Assembly (NCBI GenBank): GCA_964559135.1
Contig: CAZLGG010000070.1
Span: 1 to 20,747, forward strand
DNA length: 20,747 nt
Source of the DNA: DRQF01 sp964559135
Lineage (GTDB): Bacteria; Planctomycetota; GCA-002687715; DRQF01
Direction: 5' to 3'
The notes below the pieces were generated by a model. It searched no databases and was not told where the DNA came from. It was given only the letters and a program-made list of their open reading frames with translations. Positions 7,745 to 14,522 of this stretch are shown piece by piece (position 1 is the stretch's first letter; every line of letters begins with the position of its first letter). The position numbers were made by a program, and so were the translations under genes.

Positions 7745-8506
7745 TCAGGTTCGGGTTTCGAAGTTCACGATGCGGGTGAAGTCGTCGGCCGTGAGACTGG
7801 CGCCTCCCACCAACGCTCCGTCGATGTCCGGCATGGCCATCAGGCCGTCAACGTTGCCGGGTTTGACGCTCCCGCCGTACTGAATGCGCAATGCGCGGGA
7901 CACGGAGGCCTGAAAGAGCTCCTCCACCTCACCGCGGATGAAAGCATGGGCCGCGTTGGCGGTTTCGGGCGTCGCCGTCTTGCCCGTGCCGATGGCCCAT
8001 ACAGGTTCGTAGGCCACGGTGACCCGAGTCATCAGGTCGGGGGCCACGCGAGCGAGTCCGGAGCGGATCTGCCGCGACAGCACCTGTTCGGTGAGACCGC
8101 CTTCTCGCTCCTCGAGGGTTTCGCCGACGCAGAGGATGGGGTTCAGATTCGCCGACAGCGCAGCCGCCATCTTCAAGGAGATCCAGTCGTCGGATTCGCC
8201 CAGGATGTGTCGGCGTTCACTGTGCCCCACGAGGACGTGGACGGCTCCGACACTTCGCAACATGGGGCCGCTCACCTCGCCGGTGAAGGCCCCTTCGTTC
8301 TCGAACCAAAGATTTTGGGCGCCCACCTGGATGGGGGATTCCTCCAAGGTCGCCGCCACGGCGGGGATCAGGGGAAAGGCGGGGAAAAGAGCGATGTCGC
8401 GGTCCCGAACCCCCTTCAAGGACGTCGCCAGATCCGCGGCCAGCTGGCGCGCAGCGGCCCTGTCCAAGTGCATCTTCCAGTTTCCGGCGATGAAGGGGCG
8501 TCGCAT
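7745..8506 (-). CDS. tpiA: Triosephosphate isomerase
   Basis: Interconverts dihydroxyacetone phosphate and glyceraldehyde 3-phosphate. In 253 residues it carries the catalytic Lys11 (GNWKMH), electrophile His95 (LVGHSERR), general base Glu167 (AYEPVWAIGTGKTA, including flexible loop 6) and the phosphate-binding QYGGSVKPGN (209-218). The ATG at 8506 gives the standard MRRPFIAGNWKMH start. Upstream AAGGA is about fourteen bases away, so initiation signals are not ideal, but no family member extends further. It is the first gene of the long minus-strand run, so its promoter should lie within 8507-8619. Confidence 0.97.
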   Translation of the reverse strand: MRRPFIAGNWKMHLDRAAARQLAADLATSLKGVRDRDIALFPAFPLIPAVAATLEESPIQVGAQNLWFENEGAFTGEVSGPMLRSVGAVHVLVGHSERRHILGESDDWISLKMAAALSANLNPILCVGETLEEREGGLTEQVLSRQIRSGLARVAPDLMTRVTVAYEPVWAIGTGKTATPETANAAHAFIRGEVEELFQASVSRALRIQYGGSVKPGNVDGLMAMPDIDGALVGGASLTADDFTRIVNFETRT

Positions 8507-8619
8507 GTCTTTGTCTATCAAGTCCTTGGGGCAATATGGAACCGGACTGTCCACGGAGATTCCGCGTCCGACATCTTGGCAATCCACGGTCGCAGGATCA
8601 AGGTGCCCGACATGGGGAA

Positions 8620-8648
8620 GGCCGACCCCACAGGAAGCGGGGTCGGCC
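8620..8648 (-). terminator. Perfect 10-bp hairpin behind groEL
   Basis: GGCCGACCCC (8620-8629) pairs perfectly with GGGGTCGGCC (8639-8648) around a 9-base loop. It lies 36 bases after the groEL stop. Only two T residues follow on the minus strand, so it may be a weak intrinsic terminator or an mRNA 3'-end stabiliser. The position between groEL and tpiA supports a role in separating the two units. Confidence 0.55.
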
Positions 8649-8684
8649 CATTCGGTCGAAGCGACGAGATCGATGCCTCGCGGA

Positions 8685-10301
8685 TCAGTACATGTCCGCT
8701 CCGGCGGGGTTCGGAGCCGCCTTCTTCTCCGGAAGATCGGCGATCAAGGCCTCGGTGGTGAGCAGCAACGCCGCGATGCTCCCGGCGTTTTGCAGCGCGG
8801 AACGGGTCACCTTGGTGGGATCGATGATGCCGGCCGTGATCAGGTCGGTGTATTCGCCGACGGCGGCGTTGAACCCCTCGGAGTTCTTCATTTCCTCCAC
8901 CTTCGAGACGACGACATCGCCCTTGTGGCCCGCGTTCTCGGAGATCCAGTAGAGCGGCGCGGACAGGGCGCGGTAGACGATGTCCATTCCGATCTTTTCG
9001 TCTCCGTCGCACTCGGCCTTCGCGAGAATCTTGCGCGAGCGAAGGAGCGCCGTGCCGCCTCCGGGGAGGATGCCTTCCTCCACCGCGGCGCGGGTTGCGT
9101 TCAGCGCATCCTCGACGCGGGCCTTCTTCTCCTTCATCTCGGTCTCGGTCGCGGCGCCGACGTTGATTTGGGCCACGCCGCCGGCGAGTTTGGCCAGGCG
9201 CTCCTGGAGCTTCTCCCGGTCGTAGTCGCTGCTCGTGTTCTCGATCTCCGTCCGGATCTGCTGAATTCGAGCCTGAATGCCCGCCTTCTTGCCCGCTCCC
9301 TCGATGATCGTGGTCTCGTCCTTGCCGACGATGACCCGCTTGGCCGAACCGAGGTCGGTAAGCGCCAAGCTATCCAGCTTGATGCCCAAGTCCTCGAAGA
9401 TGGCGGTGGCGCCGGTGAGGGTCGCGATGTCCTGCATCATGGCCTTGCGGCGATCCCCGAAACCCGGGGCCTTCACGGCGCAGCACTGCATGATGCCGCG
9501 GATCTTGTTCACCACGAGGGTGGCGAGCGCTTCACCTTCCACGTCCTCGGCGAGGATGAGGATGGGGCGTCCGGACTGCGCGACTTTCTCGAGGACGGGG
9601 ATCAGATCCTTGATGTTCGAGATCTTCTTCTCGTGCACCAGGATGTAGGGGTTGTCGAGAACGACTTCCATGTGGTTGGAGTCGGTGACGAAGTACGGGG
9701 AGATGTAGCCCTTGTCGAACTGCATGCCCTCGACCCAGCTCACCTCGGTCTCGAGGCTCTTGCCTTCTTCCACCGTGATCACACCGTCCTTGCCGACCTT
9801 CTCCATCGCTTCGGCGATCTTCTCTCCGATGGCCCGGTCGTTGTTCGCGGCGATGGAGGCCACCTGCGTGATCTCCTCGGAGGTCTTCACCTTTTTGGAC
9901 CGCTTGGTCAGATCCTCCACGACGAGCTCGATCGCGCGCTCGATACCGCGTTTGATGCCGATGGGGGAGGCCCCGGCGATGACGTTCTTCAGGCCCTCCT
10001 CGAAGATGGCCTCGGCGAGCACCGTGGCCGTGGTCGTGCCGTCGCCCGCGATGTCGTTGGTCTTGCTGGCGACCTCGCGAACCATCTGAGCGCCCATGTT
10101 CTCATAGGCGTCCTCGAGTTCGATCTCCTTGGCCACGGTGACACCATCCTTGGTGACGGTGGGGCTTCCGAAGCTCTTCGCGATCACGACGTTGCGACCG
10201 CGGGGGCCCAAAGTCGTCTTGACGGCCTTGGCGAGTTTGTTCACGCCGGTACGCAACGAAGCGTAAACTTCCTGGTCGAATGCAATCTTTTTCGCACCCA
10301 T
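8685..10301 (-). CDS. groEL: Chaperonin GroEL (60 kDa)
   Basis: An ATP-driven folding chamber that works with GroES in the cytosol. The 538 residues are full length. Visible features are KTTLGPRGRNV (28-38), the nucleotide-binding and catalytic GDGTTTATVLAEA (86-98, with Asp87), GERRK-type turn FGDRRKAM, and the signature AVEEGILPGGGTALL. The usual Gly-Gly-Met C-terminal tail is absent; the protein ends KKAAPNPAGADMY. CAGGAGT is about eight bases before the ATG. It follows groES by 57 bases. Tail-less GroELs are known, mostly as paralogues or in particular phyla; the pairing with groES argues that this one is the functional partner. Confidence 0.98.
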   Translation of the reverse strand: MGAKKIAFDQEVYASLRTGVNKLAKAVKTTLGPRGRNVVIAKSFGSPTVTKDGVTVAKEIELEDAYENMGAQMVREVASKTNDIAGDGTTTATVLAEAIFEEGLKNVIAGASPIGIKRGIERAIELVVEDLTKRSKKVKTSEEITQVASIAANNDRAIGEKIAEAMEKVGKDGVITVEEGKSLETEVSWVEGMQFDKGYISPYFVTDSNHMEVVLDNPYILVHEKKISNIKDLIPVLEKVAQSGRPILILAEDVEGEALATLVVNKIRGIMQCCAVKAPGFGDRRKAMMQDIATLTGATAIFEDLGIKLDSLALTDLGSAKRVIVGKDETTIIEGAGKKAGIQARIQQIRTEIENTSSDYDREKLQERLAKLAGGVAQINVGAATETEMKEKKARVEDALNATRAAVEEGILPGGGTALLRSRKILAKAECDGDEKIGMDIVYRALSAPLYWISENAGHKGDVVVSKVEEMKNSEGFNAAVGEYTDLITAGIIDPTKVTRSALQNAGSIAALLLTTEALIADLPEKKAAPNPAGADMY

Positions 10302-10326
10302 GTTGTTCCACTCCTGATGTCTCTGA

Positions 10327-10340
10327 CGGGGCTGACCCCG
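10327..10340 (-). other. Small hairpin between groES and groEL
   Basis: CGGGG and CCCCG pair around a CTGA loop in the 57-base spacer. It has no T-run. It could mark an mRNA processing or stability site that sets the groES to groEL ratio, but this is only a structural observation. Confidence 0.4.
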
Positions 10341-10358
10341 ACTAAGATCCGAATTGAC

Positions 10359-10652
10359 TCACTTGACGATGGCGAGGATGTCGTCTTCGCCCATGATGAG
10401 AAGCTCATTGCCGTCCACCTTGATCTCGGTGCCGGCGTAAGAGCTGAAGATGACGCGGTCCTTGGGTTTCACTTGGAGGGGAGTCGTTTTCCCGTCCTTC
10501 GTGCGCCGCCCTTCTCCAACCGCCACGATCACGCCTTCCTTCGGCTTCTCCTTGGCGGAGTCAGGCAGGATGATCCCACCCTTCGTCTTGGATTCGGCTT
10601 CGACGCGCTTCACGATGACTCGGTCGTTCAGGGGTTGCAGTTTGGTTGCCAT
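10359..10652 (-). CDS. groES: Co-chaperonin GroES (10 kDa)
   Basis: The heptameric lid of GroEL. The 97 residues have the family N-terminus KLQPLNDRVIVKRVEAES, the mobile-loop region KTKGGIILPDSAKEKP with the GIIL GroEL-contact tripeptide, VGEGRR, and the C-terminal strand GNELLIMGEDDILAIV. I choose the ATG at 10652 over an in-frame TTG three codons upstream because the former gives the usual start and length. The GGGAG upstream is twelve bases away, longer than ideal. It is the first gene of the groESL pair. Confidence 0.97.
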   Translation of the reverse strand: MATKLQPLNDRVIVKRVEAESKTKGGIILPDSAKEKPKEGVIVAVGEGRRTKDGKTTPLQVKPKDRVIFSSYAGTEIKVDGNELLIMGEDDILAIVK

Positions 10653-10673
10653 GATTCTCAATCACTCCCACCT

Positions 10674-10691
10674 GGCCGCATCTGCGCGGCC
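10674..10691 (-). other. groES leader hairpin, proximal
   Basis: GGCCGC (10674-10679) pairs perfectly with GCGGCC (10686-10691) over a 6-base loop, 21 bases before the groES ATG. It does not cover the GGGAG site. It may influence transcript stability or temperature response, but nothing in the sequence proves this. Confidence 0.4.
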
Positions 10692-10712
10692 GTCACACTC
10701 CAAACATGTATT

Positions 10713-10736
10713 GCCGGGGGCGACTCGCCACCCGGC
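10713..10736 (-). terminator. GC-rich hairpin between the response regulator and groES
   Basis: On the minus strand GCCGGGTGGCGA pairs with TCGCCCCCGGC, leaving one bulged T and a tiny loop. It begins about ten bases after the response-regulator stop. The following bases (AATACATGTTT) are A/T-rich but not a clean T-run. It could terminate the regulator transcript or lie in the groES leader, and a terminator is the likelier reading. Confidence 0.4.
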
Positions 10737-10746
10737 GCCTTATCTT

Positions 10747-11115
10747 TCAACTTGCAAGGGCTCGGACCGCTGTCCGGACATTCTCGAGATCCAGCGGCTT
10801 CTCGAGGACTCTTCGGACACCCAACTGCTCGGCTTCTTGGCGGATCTCCCGGGTGAAGTTCCCGGACATCAGCACACAATCGAGGGGTGGGTAGAGGTTT
10901 CGCAACTGTCGGAGGGTTTCCAGACCTGTCGCGTCCCCCAGGTGCATGTCCATGATGGTCGCGTGGATCAGGTGGCGGGCGGCGATCTCGAAGGCCATGG
11001 ACATGGAGTCCGCGGCAAAGCAGCGGTGCCCCAGCTCCTCCACGATCTCCTGGACTGTCAGGAGAACCGGTCGGTCGTCGTCCACCACGAGAATCGAGAT
11101 CGTTGTCGTTGCCAT
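10747..11115 (-). CDS. Single-domain response regulator (receiver only)
   Basis: A 122-residue CheY-like receiver with no output domain. The acidic pocket VVDDD (10-14), phospho-acceptor Asp56 (IMDMHLGDATG), the switch Ser84 (LMSGNFT) and Lys106 (LEKPLD) are all present, so it should accept phosphate from a histidine kinase. No kinase is in the window. The ATG at 11115 gives a start directly before beta strand 1; a long in-frame extension upstream to 11505 lies across the next gene's promoter and looks non-coding. It lies 94 bases upstream of groES on the same strand. Its output is unknown: such proteins act as phosphorelay intermediates, motor or enzyme regulators. The regulon cannot be inferred from sequence. 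Confidence 0.9.
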   Translation of the reverse strand: MATTTISILVVDDDRPVLLTVQEIVEELGHRCFAADSMSMAFEIAARHLIHATIMDMHLGDATGLETLRQLRNLYPPLDCVLMSGNFTREIRQEAEQLGVRRVLEKPLDLENVRTAVRALAS

Positions 11116-11342
11116 ACCATTCCGTATCCGGGGACCTTCCCCTGCCCCTGGCGCGAAGCAAAGGGCATTCCGCACGAGCGATCCATTTCGACGCAATCCG
11201 ATTCCCAAGGAAGGTAAAGGGTTAGGAGAGATTTGCGTCGGAGCGAAGGTCGTGACACTTTGACAGGGAAGCCCTGGTGCTCCGGGGTGTGCTGTCATCT
11301 TGGCAGCCGGGAAAGCGCGTACCCCAGTGGCGAGGAATTTCG

Positions 11343-12509
11343 ATGAAGTCCGTGTTCCCGTGGATGGCCGGTTTGCTGGCCCTGGCGATCGTCCTAGCTG
11401 TGTGGCTCTTCCTGCGGTCCGAGAATGTCCGCCCGTCGAAGGGCGCGGGCAGCCCCCACGGGACTCCCTTCGCCGTGGATTCGCCTCCGGAGGCGCGAAG
11501 ATCAAGGACCAAGGCGGCGGGGCTTCCGGAGTGGGTGACAGGCGAGGGCGTGCTCGCGCGCGCCCCGGCGCGGGGACCCAAAGGCCTCCCGAACGTCGTG
11601 AACGAGCTGGCTGCGTTGTGCTGGGGAAAAAGTCCTCTCGCCGCGAACACCATCGAGGTCAAGCAAAAACTGATGGAGCTGCGGCAACAACTCCCCGACA
11701 TGTCCCCCGAAGAGTTGCAGTCCATCGCCGACTTCTTTCGGCAAAGTGATCAGCGGGGATTCAAGTATCACATGCTGATCGCGTTTCGCAGTTGGTGCGG
11801 CGACCCCTTCGTCGAGCCGGTGGCGGAGTACTACGAGTCCGAGCCGGATCTCGTGGGGGAGGCGTTGGGCTATATGATCCTGCGCACTCCCAAGGCCGCG
11901 GAGGCCTTTGATCGCCTCCTCCAACGTGAAGTCGATCCCGTGCGTCGGGCCAAACTCATTTCACGCCTCGGTTTCGTGGGTGCCCCATCCGCTGAACCGA
12001 TTCTCACCCGATGGCTCGAGTCGGGCAGTCCCGTCGATCGACGCCAAGCTGTCGCTTCCCTCGCGCGCATTCCCACCGAGACCGCGCGGAGCAAGGTCTG
12101 GGAGATTCTGAACGGAGACTTCGAGGCCGCAGGTTGGGATCTCGCCGAGTCGCGACCGGACATTCCCGTGTTCGACGATCTGCGGGCGGTGGCCACATCG
12201 GCCATGCTGGGCAACGGCTCCCGTGAGGATGTGAGTCGTCTCTTGGAGCGTTTGAAGAACGACGACGGCGGAGACGACGCGATCGCGGGTTACGTGGAGG
12301 AACTCTTTCCGGCCGCCCAATCGCCTGAATTCGTGGGCGATGTCGTCGATTTGATGATGCGACGGCATCACGTGTCGCGACCCCTTCTGTTGTACATCCG
12401 CAAGGTGGGGGGCCCGGAACACTTCGCGAAAGTCCAGCGGCTCCTCGACCTCGACCTGAGCGACGATGAGAAGACCATGGTTTCGAGCGTGTTGGACGGC
12501 TTGCGCTGA
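11343..12509 (+). CDS. Membrane-anchored HEAT-like repeat protein, function unknown
   Basis: A 388-residue protein with one hydrophobic segment at about 7-25 after a single Lys, reading as an uncleaved anchor or signal sequence. A Pro/Arg-rich disordered stretch follows (30-82). The rest is helical: a region at 85-145, then helix pairs resembling HEAT or PBS-lyase-type repeats (about 165-305, for example AEAFDRLLQREVDPVRRAKL and EPILTRWLESGSPVDRRQAV). No catalytic motif is visible. GAGGA lies six bases before the ATG; an earlier in-frame start at 11277 would add 22 residues with no ribosome binding site and is rejected. The gene stands alone on its strand and converges on purF 17 bases away. 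It probably scaffolds proteins at the cell envelope, which is inference only. Confidence 0.8.
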   Translation: MKSVFPWMAGLLALAIVLAVWLFLRSENVRPSKGAGSPHGTPFAVDSPPEARRSRTKAAGLPEWVTGEGVLARAPARGPKGLPNVVNELAALCWGKSPLAANTIEVKQKLMELRQQLPDMSPEELQSIADFFRQSDQRGFKYHMLIAFRSWCGDPFVEPVAEYYESEPDLVGEALGYMILRTPKAAEAFDRLLQREVDPVRRAKLISRLGFVGAPSAEPILTRWLESGSPVDRRQAVASLARIPTETARSKVWEILNGDFEAAGWDLAESRPDIPVFDDLRAVATSAMLGNGSREDVSRLLERLKNDDGGDDAIAGYVEELFPAAQSPEFVGDVVDLMMRRHHVSRPLLLYIRKVGGPEHFAKVQRLLDLDLSDDEKTMVSSVLDGLR

Positions 12510-12526
12510 CCCCCGAGTGCGGACTC

Positions 12527-13903
12527 TCAGACGCCGGGCGGGGGCGGGACGGGGTAGTCACCGTTGAAGCACGCGAGGCAGTACGAGTTTCTGGCGCCCG
12601 AAACCGCGTCGAGGAGCCCCTCCTCGGACAGGTAGCCCAGCGAATCGACGCCCAGGAACCGGGCGATCTCCGCCGGCGATTGTGTCGCCGCGATCAGTTC
12701 CGTCTTCGTCGGGAAGTCGACGCCGAAGAAACACGGGTGACGGGTGGGGGGGCAGGAGATTCTCACGTGGATCTCCTTGGCACCCGCCTCGCGCAGCGTC
12801 TTCATGCGCGAATGGGACGTCGTCCCTCGGATGATGCTGTCGTCGACCACGACGACGCGCTTCCCATCCACCACTTCACGAACGGCGTTGATCTTCAAAC
12901 GGACCATCAGGTCCCTTCGGTTCTGGTCGGGCAGAATGAAGGTCCGTCCGACGTAGTGATTCTTGATGAGTGCGCGATCTTGGGGGATCCCGCTTTCCAG
13001 AGCAAAACCGAGAGCGGCCGAGTTGCCCGAGTCGGGAACGCTCGTGACCAGGTCCGCGTCGGCCGGATGTTCGCGGGCCAATCGACGGCCGAGGCGAACC
13101 CGCACCTGGTGAACGGTGTCGCCGAAGACCACGCTATCCGGACGGGCGAAGTAGACGTGTTCGAAGATGCAGCGACTGAGCCGATCGGTCCATGGGTCTT
13201 GGAAGCGTTCGGATCTCGGGCCGTTTTCGTCGACGATGACGAGTTCTCCCGGCTCGACTTCCCGTTCGTAGTCGATTCCGAACAGATCGAATGCGCAGGT
13301 TTCGGACGAGAAATAGACGGCGTCGCCCCGACGCCCCATGACGAGGGGGCGAAAGCCACGAGGATCTCTCACGGCGATGAGGCGACCGGGCGTCATGACG
13401 AGGAGGGCGTAGGCGCCCTGGAGACGCGGCAGAACGGTTGCCAAGCGTTCGAGTATCGTGGATCCCGTCGAAGAGGCCACCAGATGGAGAAGGGTCTCCG
13501 TATCCGTCGTCGACTGGAACAGGGCTCCTTGGGCTTCCAATTCTCGTCGGAGAGTGTCCTTGTTGGTGAGATCGCCGTTGTGAGCGACGGCGATGGGACC
13601 CTTGGCCGTGTGGGCGAGAAGAGGTTGACAGTTGGAAGGGTTGGAAGAACCTCCCGTCGTGCTGTACCGGACATGGCCCATGGCCACGGGATTGGCGAGT
13701 TCGGCGAGCAGCGTCGGGTTGGCAAAGACGTCCGCGACCAGTCCGCGGCCGGCGTGGAGCTTCAAGTCGTCGCCCCCGGTGGAGGCGATTCCCGCTCCCT
13801 CCTGCCCGCGGTGCTGGAGGGACTGGAGGGCCCAGCAGGTCTTGGCGACCGCCTCGTCGTCGCCATGAACTCCGAAGATTCCGCAGGAGTGCTCGATGCT
13901 CAT
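12527..13903 (-). CDS. purF: Amidophosphoribosyltransferase
   Basis: The first committed step of purine synthesis: glutamine plus PRPP give phosphoribosylamine. In 458 residues, the N-terminal Ntn glutaminase starts at catalytic Cys7 after a six-residue leader (MSIEHS), which should be removed to free the cysteine. RGQEGAGIA (32-40), GHVRYSTTG (76-84) and AHNGDL (107-112) are visible. The C-terminal transferase domain has the PRPP loop VVVVDDSIIRGTTS (350-363). Cysteines in SETCAFD (Cys203), HPCFFG (Cys391) and YCLAC (Cys442, Cys445) match the four ligands of the iron-sulphur type known from Bacillus subtilis. ATG overlaps the stop of the upstream membrane-protein gene (ATGA). Confidence 0.97.
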   Translation of the reverse strand: MSIEHSCGIFGVHGDDEAVAKTCWALQSLQHRGQEGAGIASTGGDDLKLHAGRGLVADVFANPTLLAELANPVAMGHVRYSTTGGSSNPSNCQPLLAHTAKGPIAVAHNGDLTNKDTLRRELEAQGALFQSTTDTETLLHLVASSTGSTILERLATVLPRLQGAYALLVMTPGRLIAVRDPRGFRPLVMGRRGDAVYFSSETCAFDLFGIDYEREVEPGELVIVDENGPRSERFQDPWTDRLSRCIFEHVYFARPDSVVFGDTVHQVRVRLGRRLAREHPADADLVTSVPDSGNSAALGFALESGIPQDRALIKNHYVGRTFILPDQNRRDLMVRLKINAVREVVDGKRVVVVDDSIIRGTTSHSRMKTLREAGAKEIHVRISCPPTRHPCFFGVDFPTKTELIAATQSPAEIARFLGVDSLGYLSEEGLLDAVSGARNSYCLACFNGDYPVPPPPGV

Positions 13904-14451
13904 GGGGCGTCCTCTCGAAACAGACGGCCCATCTCTCGCTCGATGTCTCCTCTCCAGAAACCCCGGCGGTCGGCCTGCAGGGCACGCTTGAACGACCGCC
14001 GCGCCAGAAGGGTGCGACCGGAGTCCCGGAAGATCATGCCCTCCCAAAAGAGGATGCCCGCATCCGTGGGCGTGAGGCGGAGCATGCGTTGGACGGCATC
14101 TTCGGCCTGGCCGAATTCGTCGCGGAGATAGTGGACGACCATGCGTCGAAAGAGCGTGCGTCGGCGTTCGAGCCCTTTCTTGCTTCGACTCCAAAAGACG
14201 ATCCTGAGCACGTCTGCCAAAGAGAAGGCGAAGAGTCCGGCGGCTCCTGCCCAGGCGACGTTCGTCGGCAGTCTTCCCCAAGGTTCGAATGCCCCGACGT
14301 CGGTGAGAAAAGCGTAATTGACCAGAGCCGCGAAGAGAGCGAAGAGGAACACGCCGCGGGCGTTGCGCCACAGCCAGATGTGACCCCAGCCCGGGACCAA
14401 GGCGAATAGAATGGGGAGGACGATCCCCCGAATGGGCCCGGTGCGATTCAT
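13900..14451 (-). CDS. Uncharacterised membrane protein with TPR-like C-terminus
   Basis: A 183-residue protein I cannot name. The N-terminal half has three hydrophobic segments (about 8-27, 31-49 and 65-87). PGWGHIWLWRNARG at 20-33 resembles the G-x-G-x-x-YLG-R-x-x-x-G turn seen in TM2-type and related small membrane proteins. The cytosolic part (about 90-165) is basic, then helical with spacing like a pair of TPR helices (YLRDEFGQAEDAVQRMLRL and ARRSFKRALQADRR). Its stop overlaps the purF start, so the two genes are almost certainly cotranscribed and translationally coupled. No ribosome binding site is obvious. The reading frame is well supported by the coupling, but the function is not. 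Confidence 0.8.
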   Translation of the reverse strand: MNRTGPIRGIVLPILFALVPGWGHIWLWRNARGVFLFALFAALVNYAFLTDVGAFEPWGRLPTNVAWAGAAGLFAFSLADVLRIVFWSRSKKGLERRRTLFRRMVVHYLRDEFGQAEDAVQRMLRLTPTDAGILFWEGMIFRDSGRTLLARRSFKRALQADRRGFWRGDIEREMGRLFREDAP

Positions 14452-14461
14452 AGAGATTCAA

Positions 14462-14477
14462 GGTACCATCCGGTACC
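14462..14477. repeat. Paired palindrome GGTACC-N4-GGTACC in a divergent promoter region
   Basis: Two copies of the palindrome GGTACC are separated by ATCC within the 71-base gap between the membrane-protein gene (minus) and thiE (plus). The paired half-turn spacing is compatible with an operator or a hairpin, but chance is not excluded. Confidence 0.4.
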
Positions 14478-14522
14478 CGGTCCTCAAGCCGTCTCGCTCC
14501 TTCGGAAAGGGAGAACCTTGTC

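Noticed and set aside
10653..10746. GAGTG-containing sequence before groES, as a possible CIRCE element.
   Set aside because: Only isolated GAGTG strings are present; no inverted TTAGCACTC partner at nine bases spacing.
8019..10856. Plus-strand open frame of 945 codons opposite groEL, groES and tpiA.
   Set aside because: It runs antisense to highly conserved chaperonin genes. No domain is visible and no ribosome binding site is evident.
11260..11288. Perfect TTGACA at 11260-11265 upstream of the HEAT-like gene as a promoter -35 box.
   Set aside because: No -10-like hexamer lies 16-18 bases downstream; the positions at that spacing are G-rich. The -24/-12 alternative also fails on spacing.
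12680..14131. Plus-strand open frame of 483 codons opposite purF.
   Set aside because: It is a shadow of the purF frame, with no recognisable domain.
14452..14522. Thiamine-pyrophosphate riboswitch before thiE.
   Set aside because: The gap is only 71 bases and lacks the CTGAGA core of the THI element.
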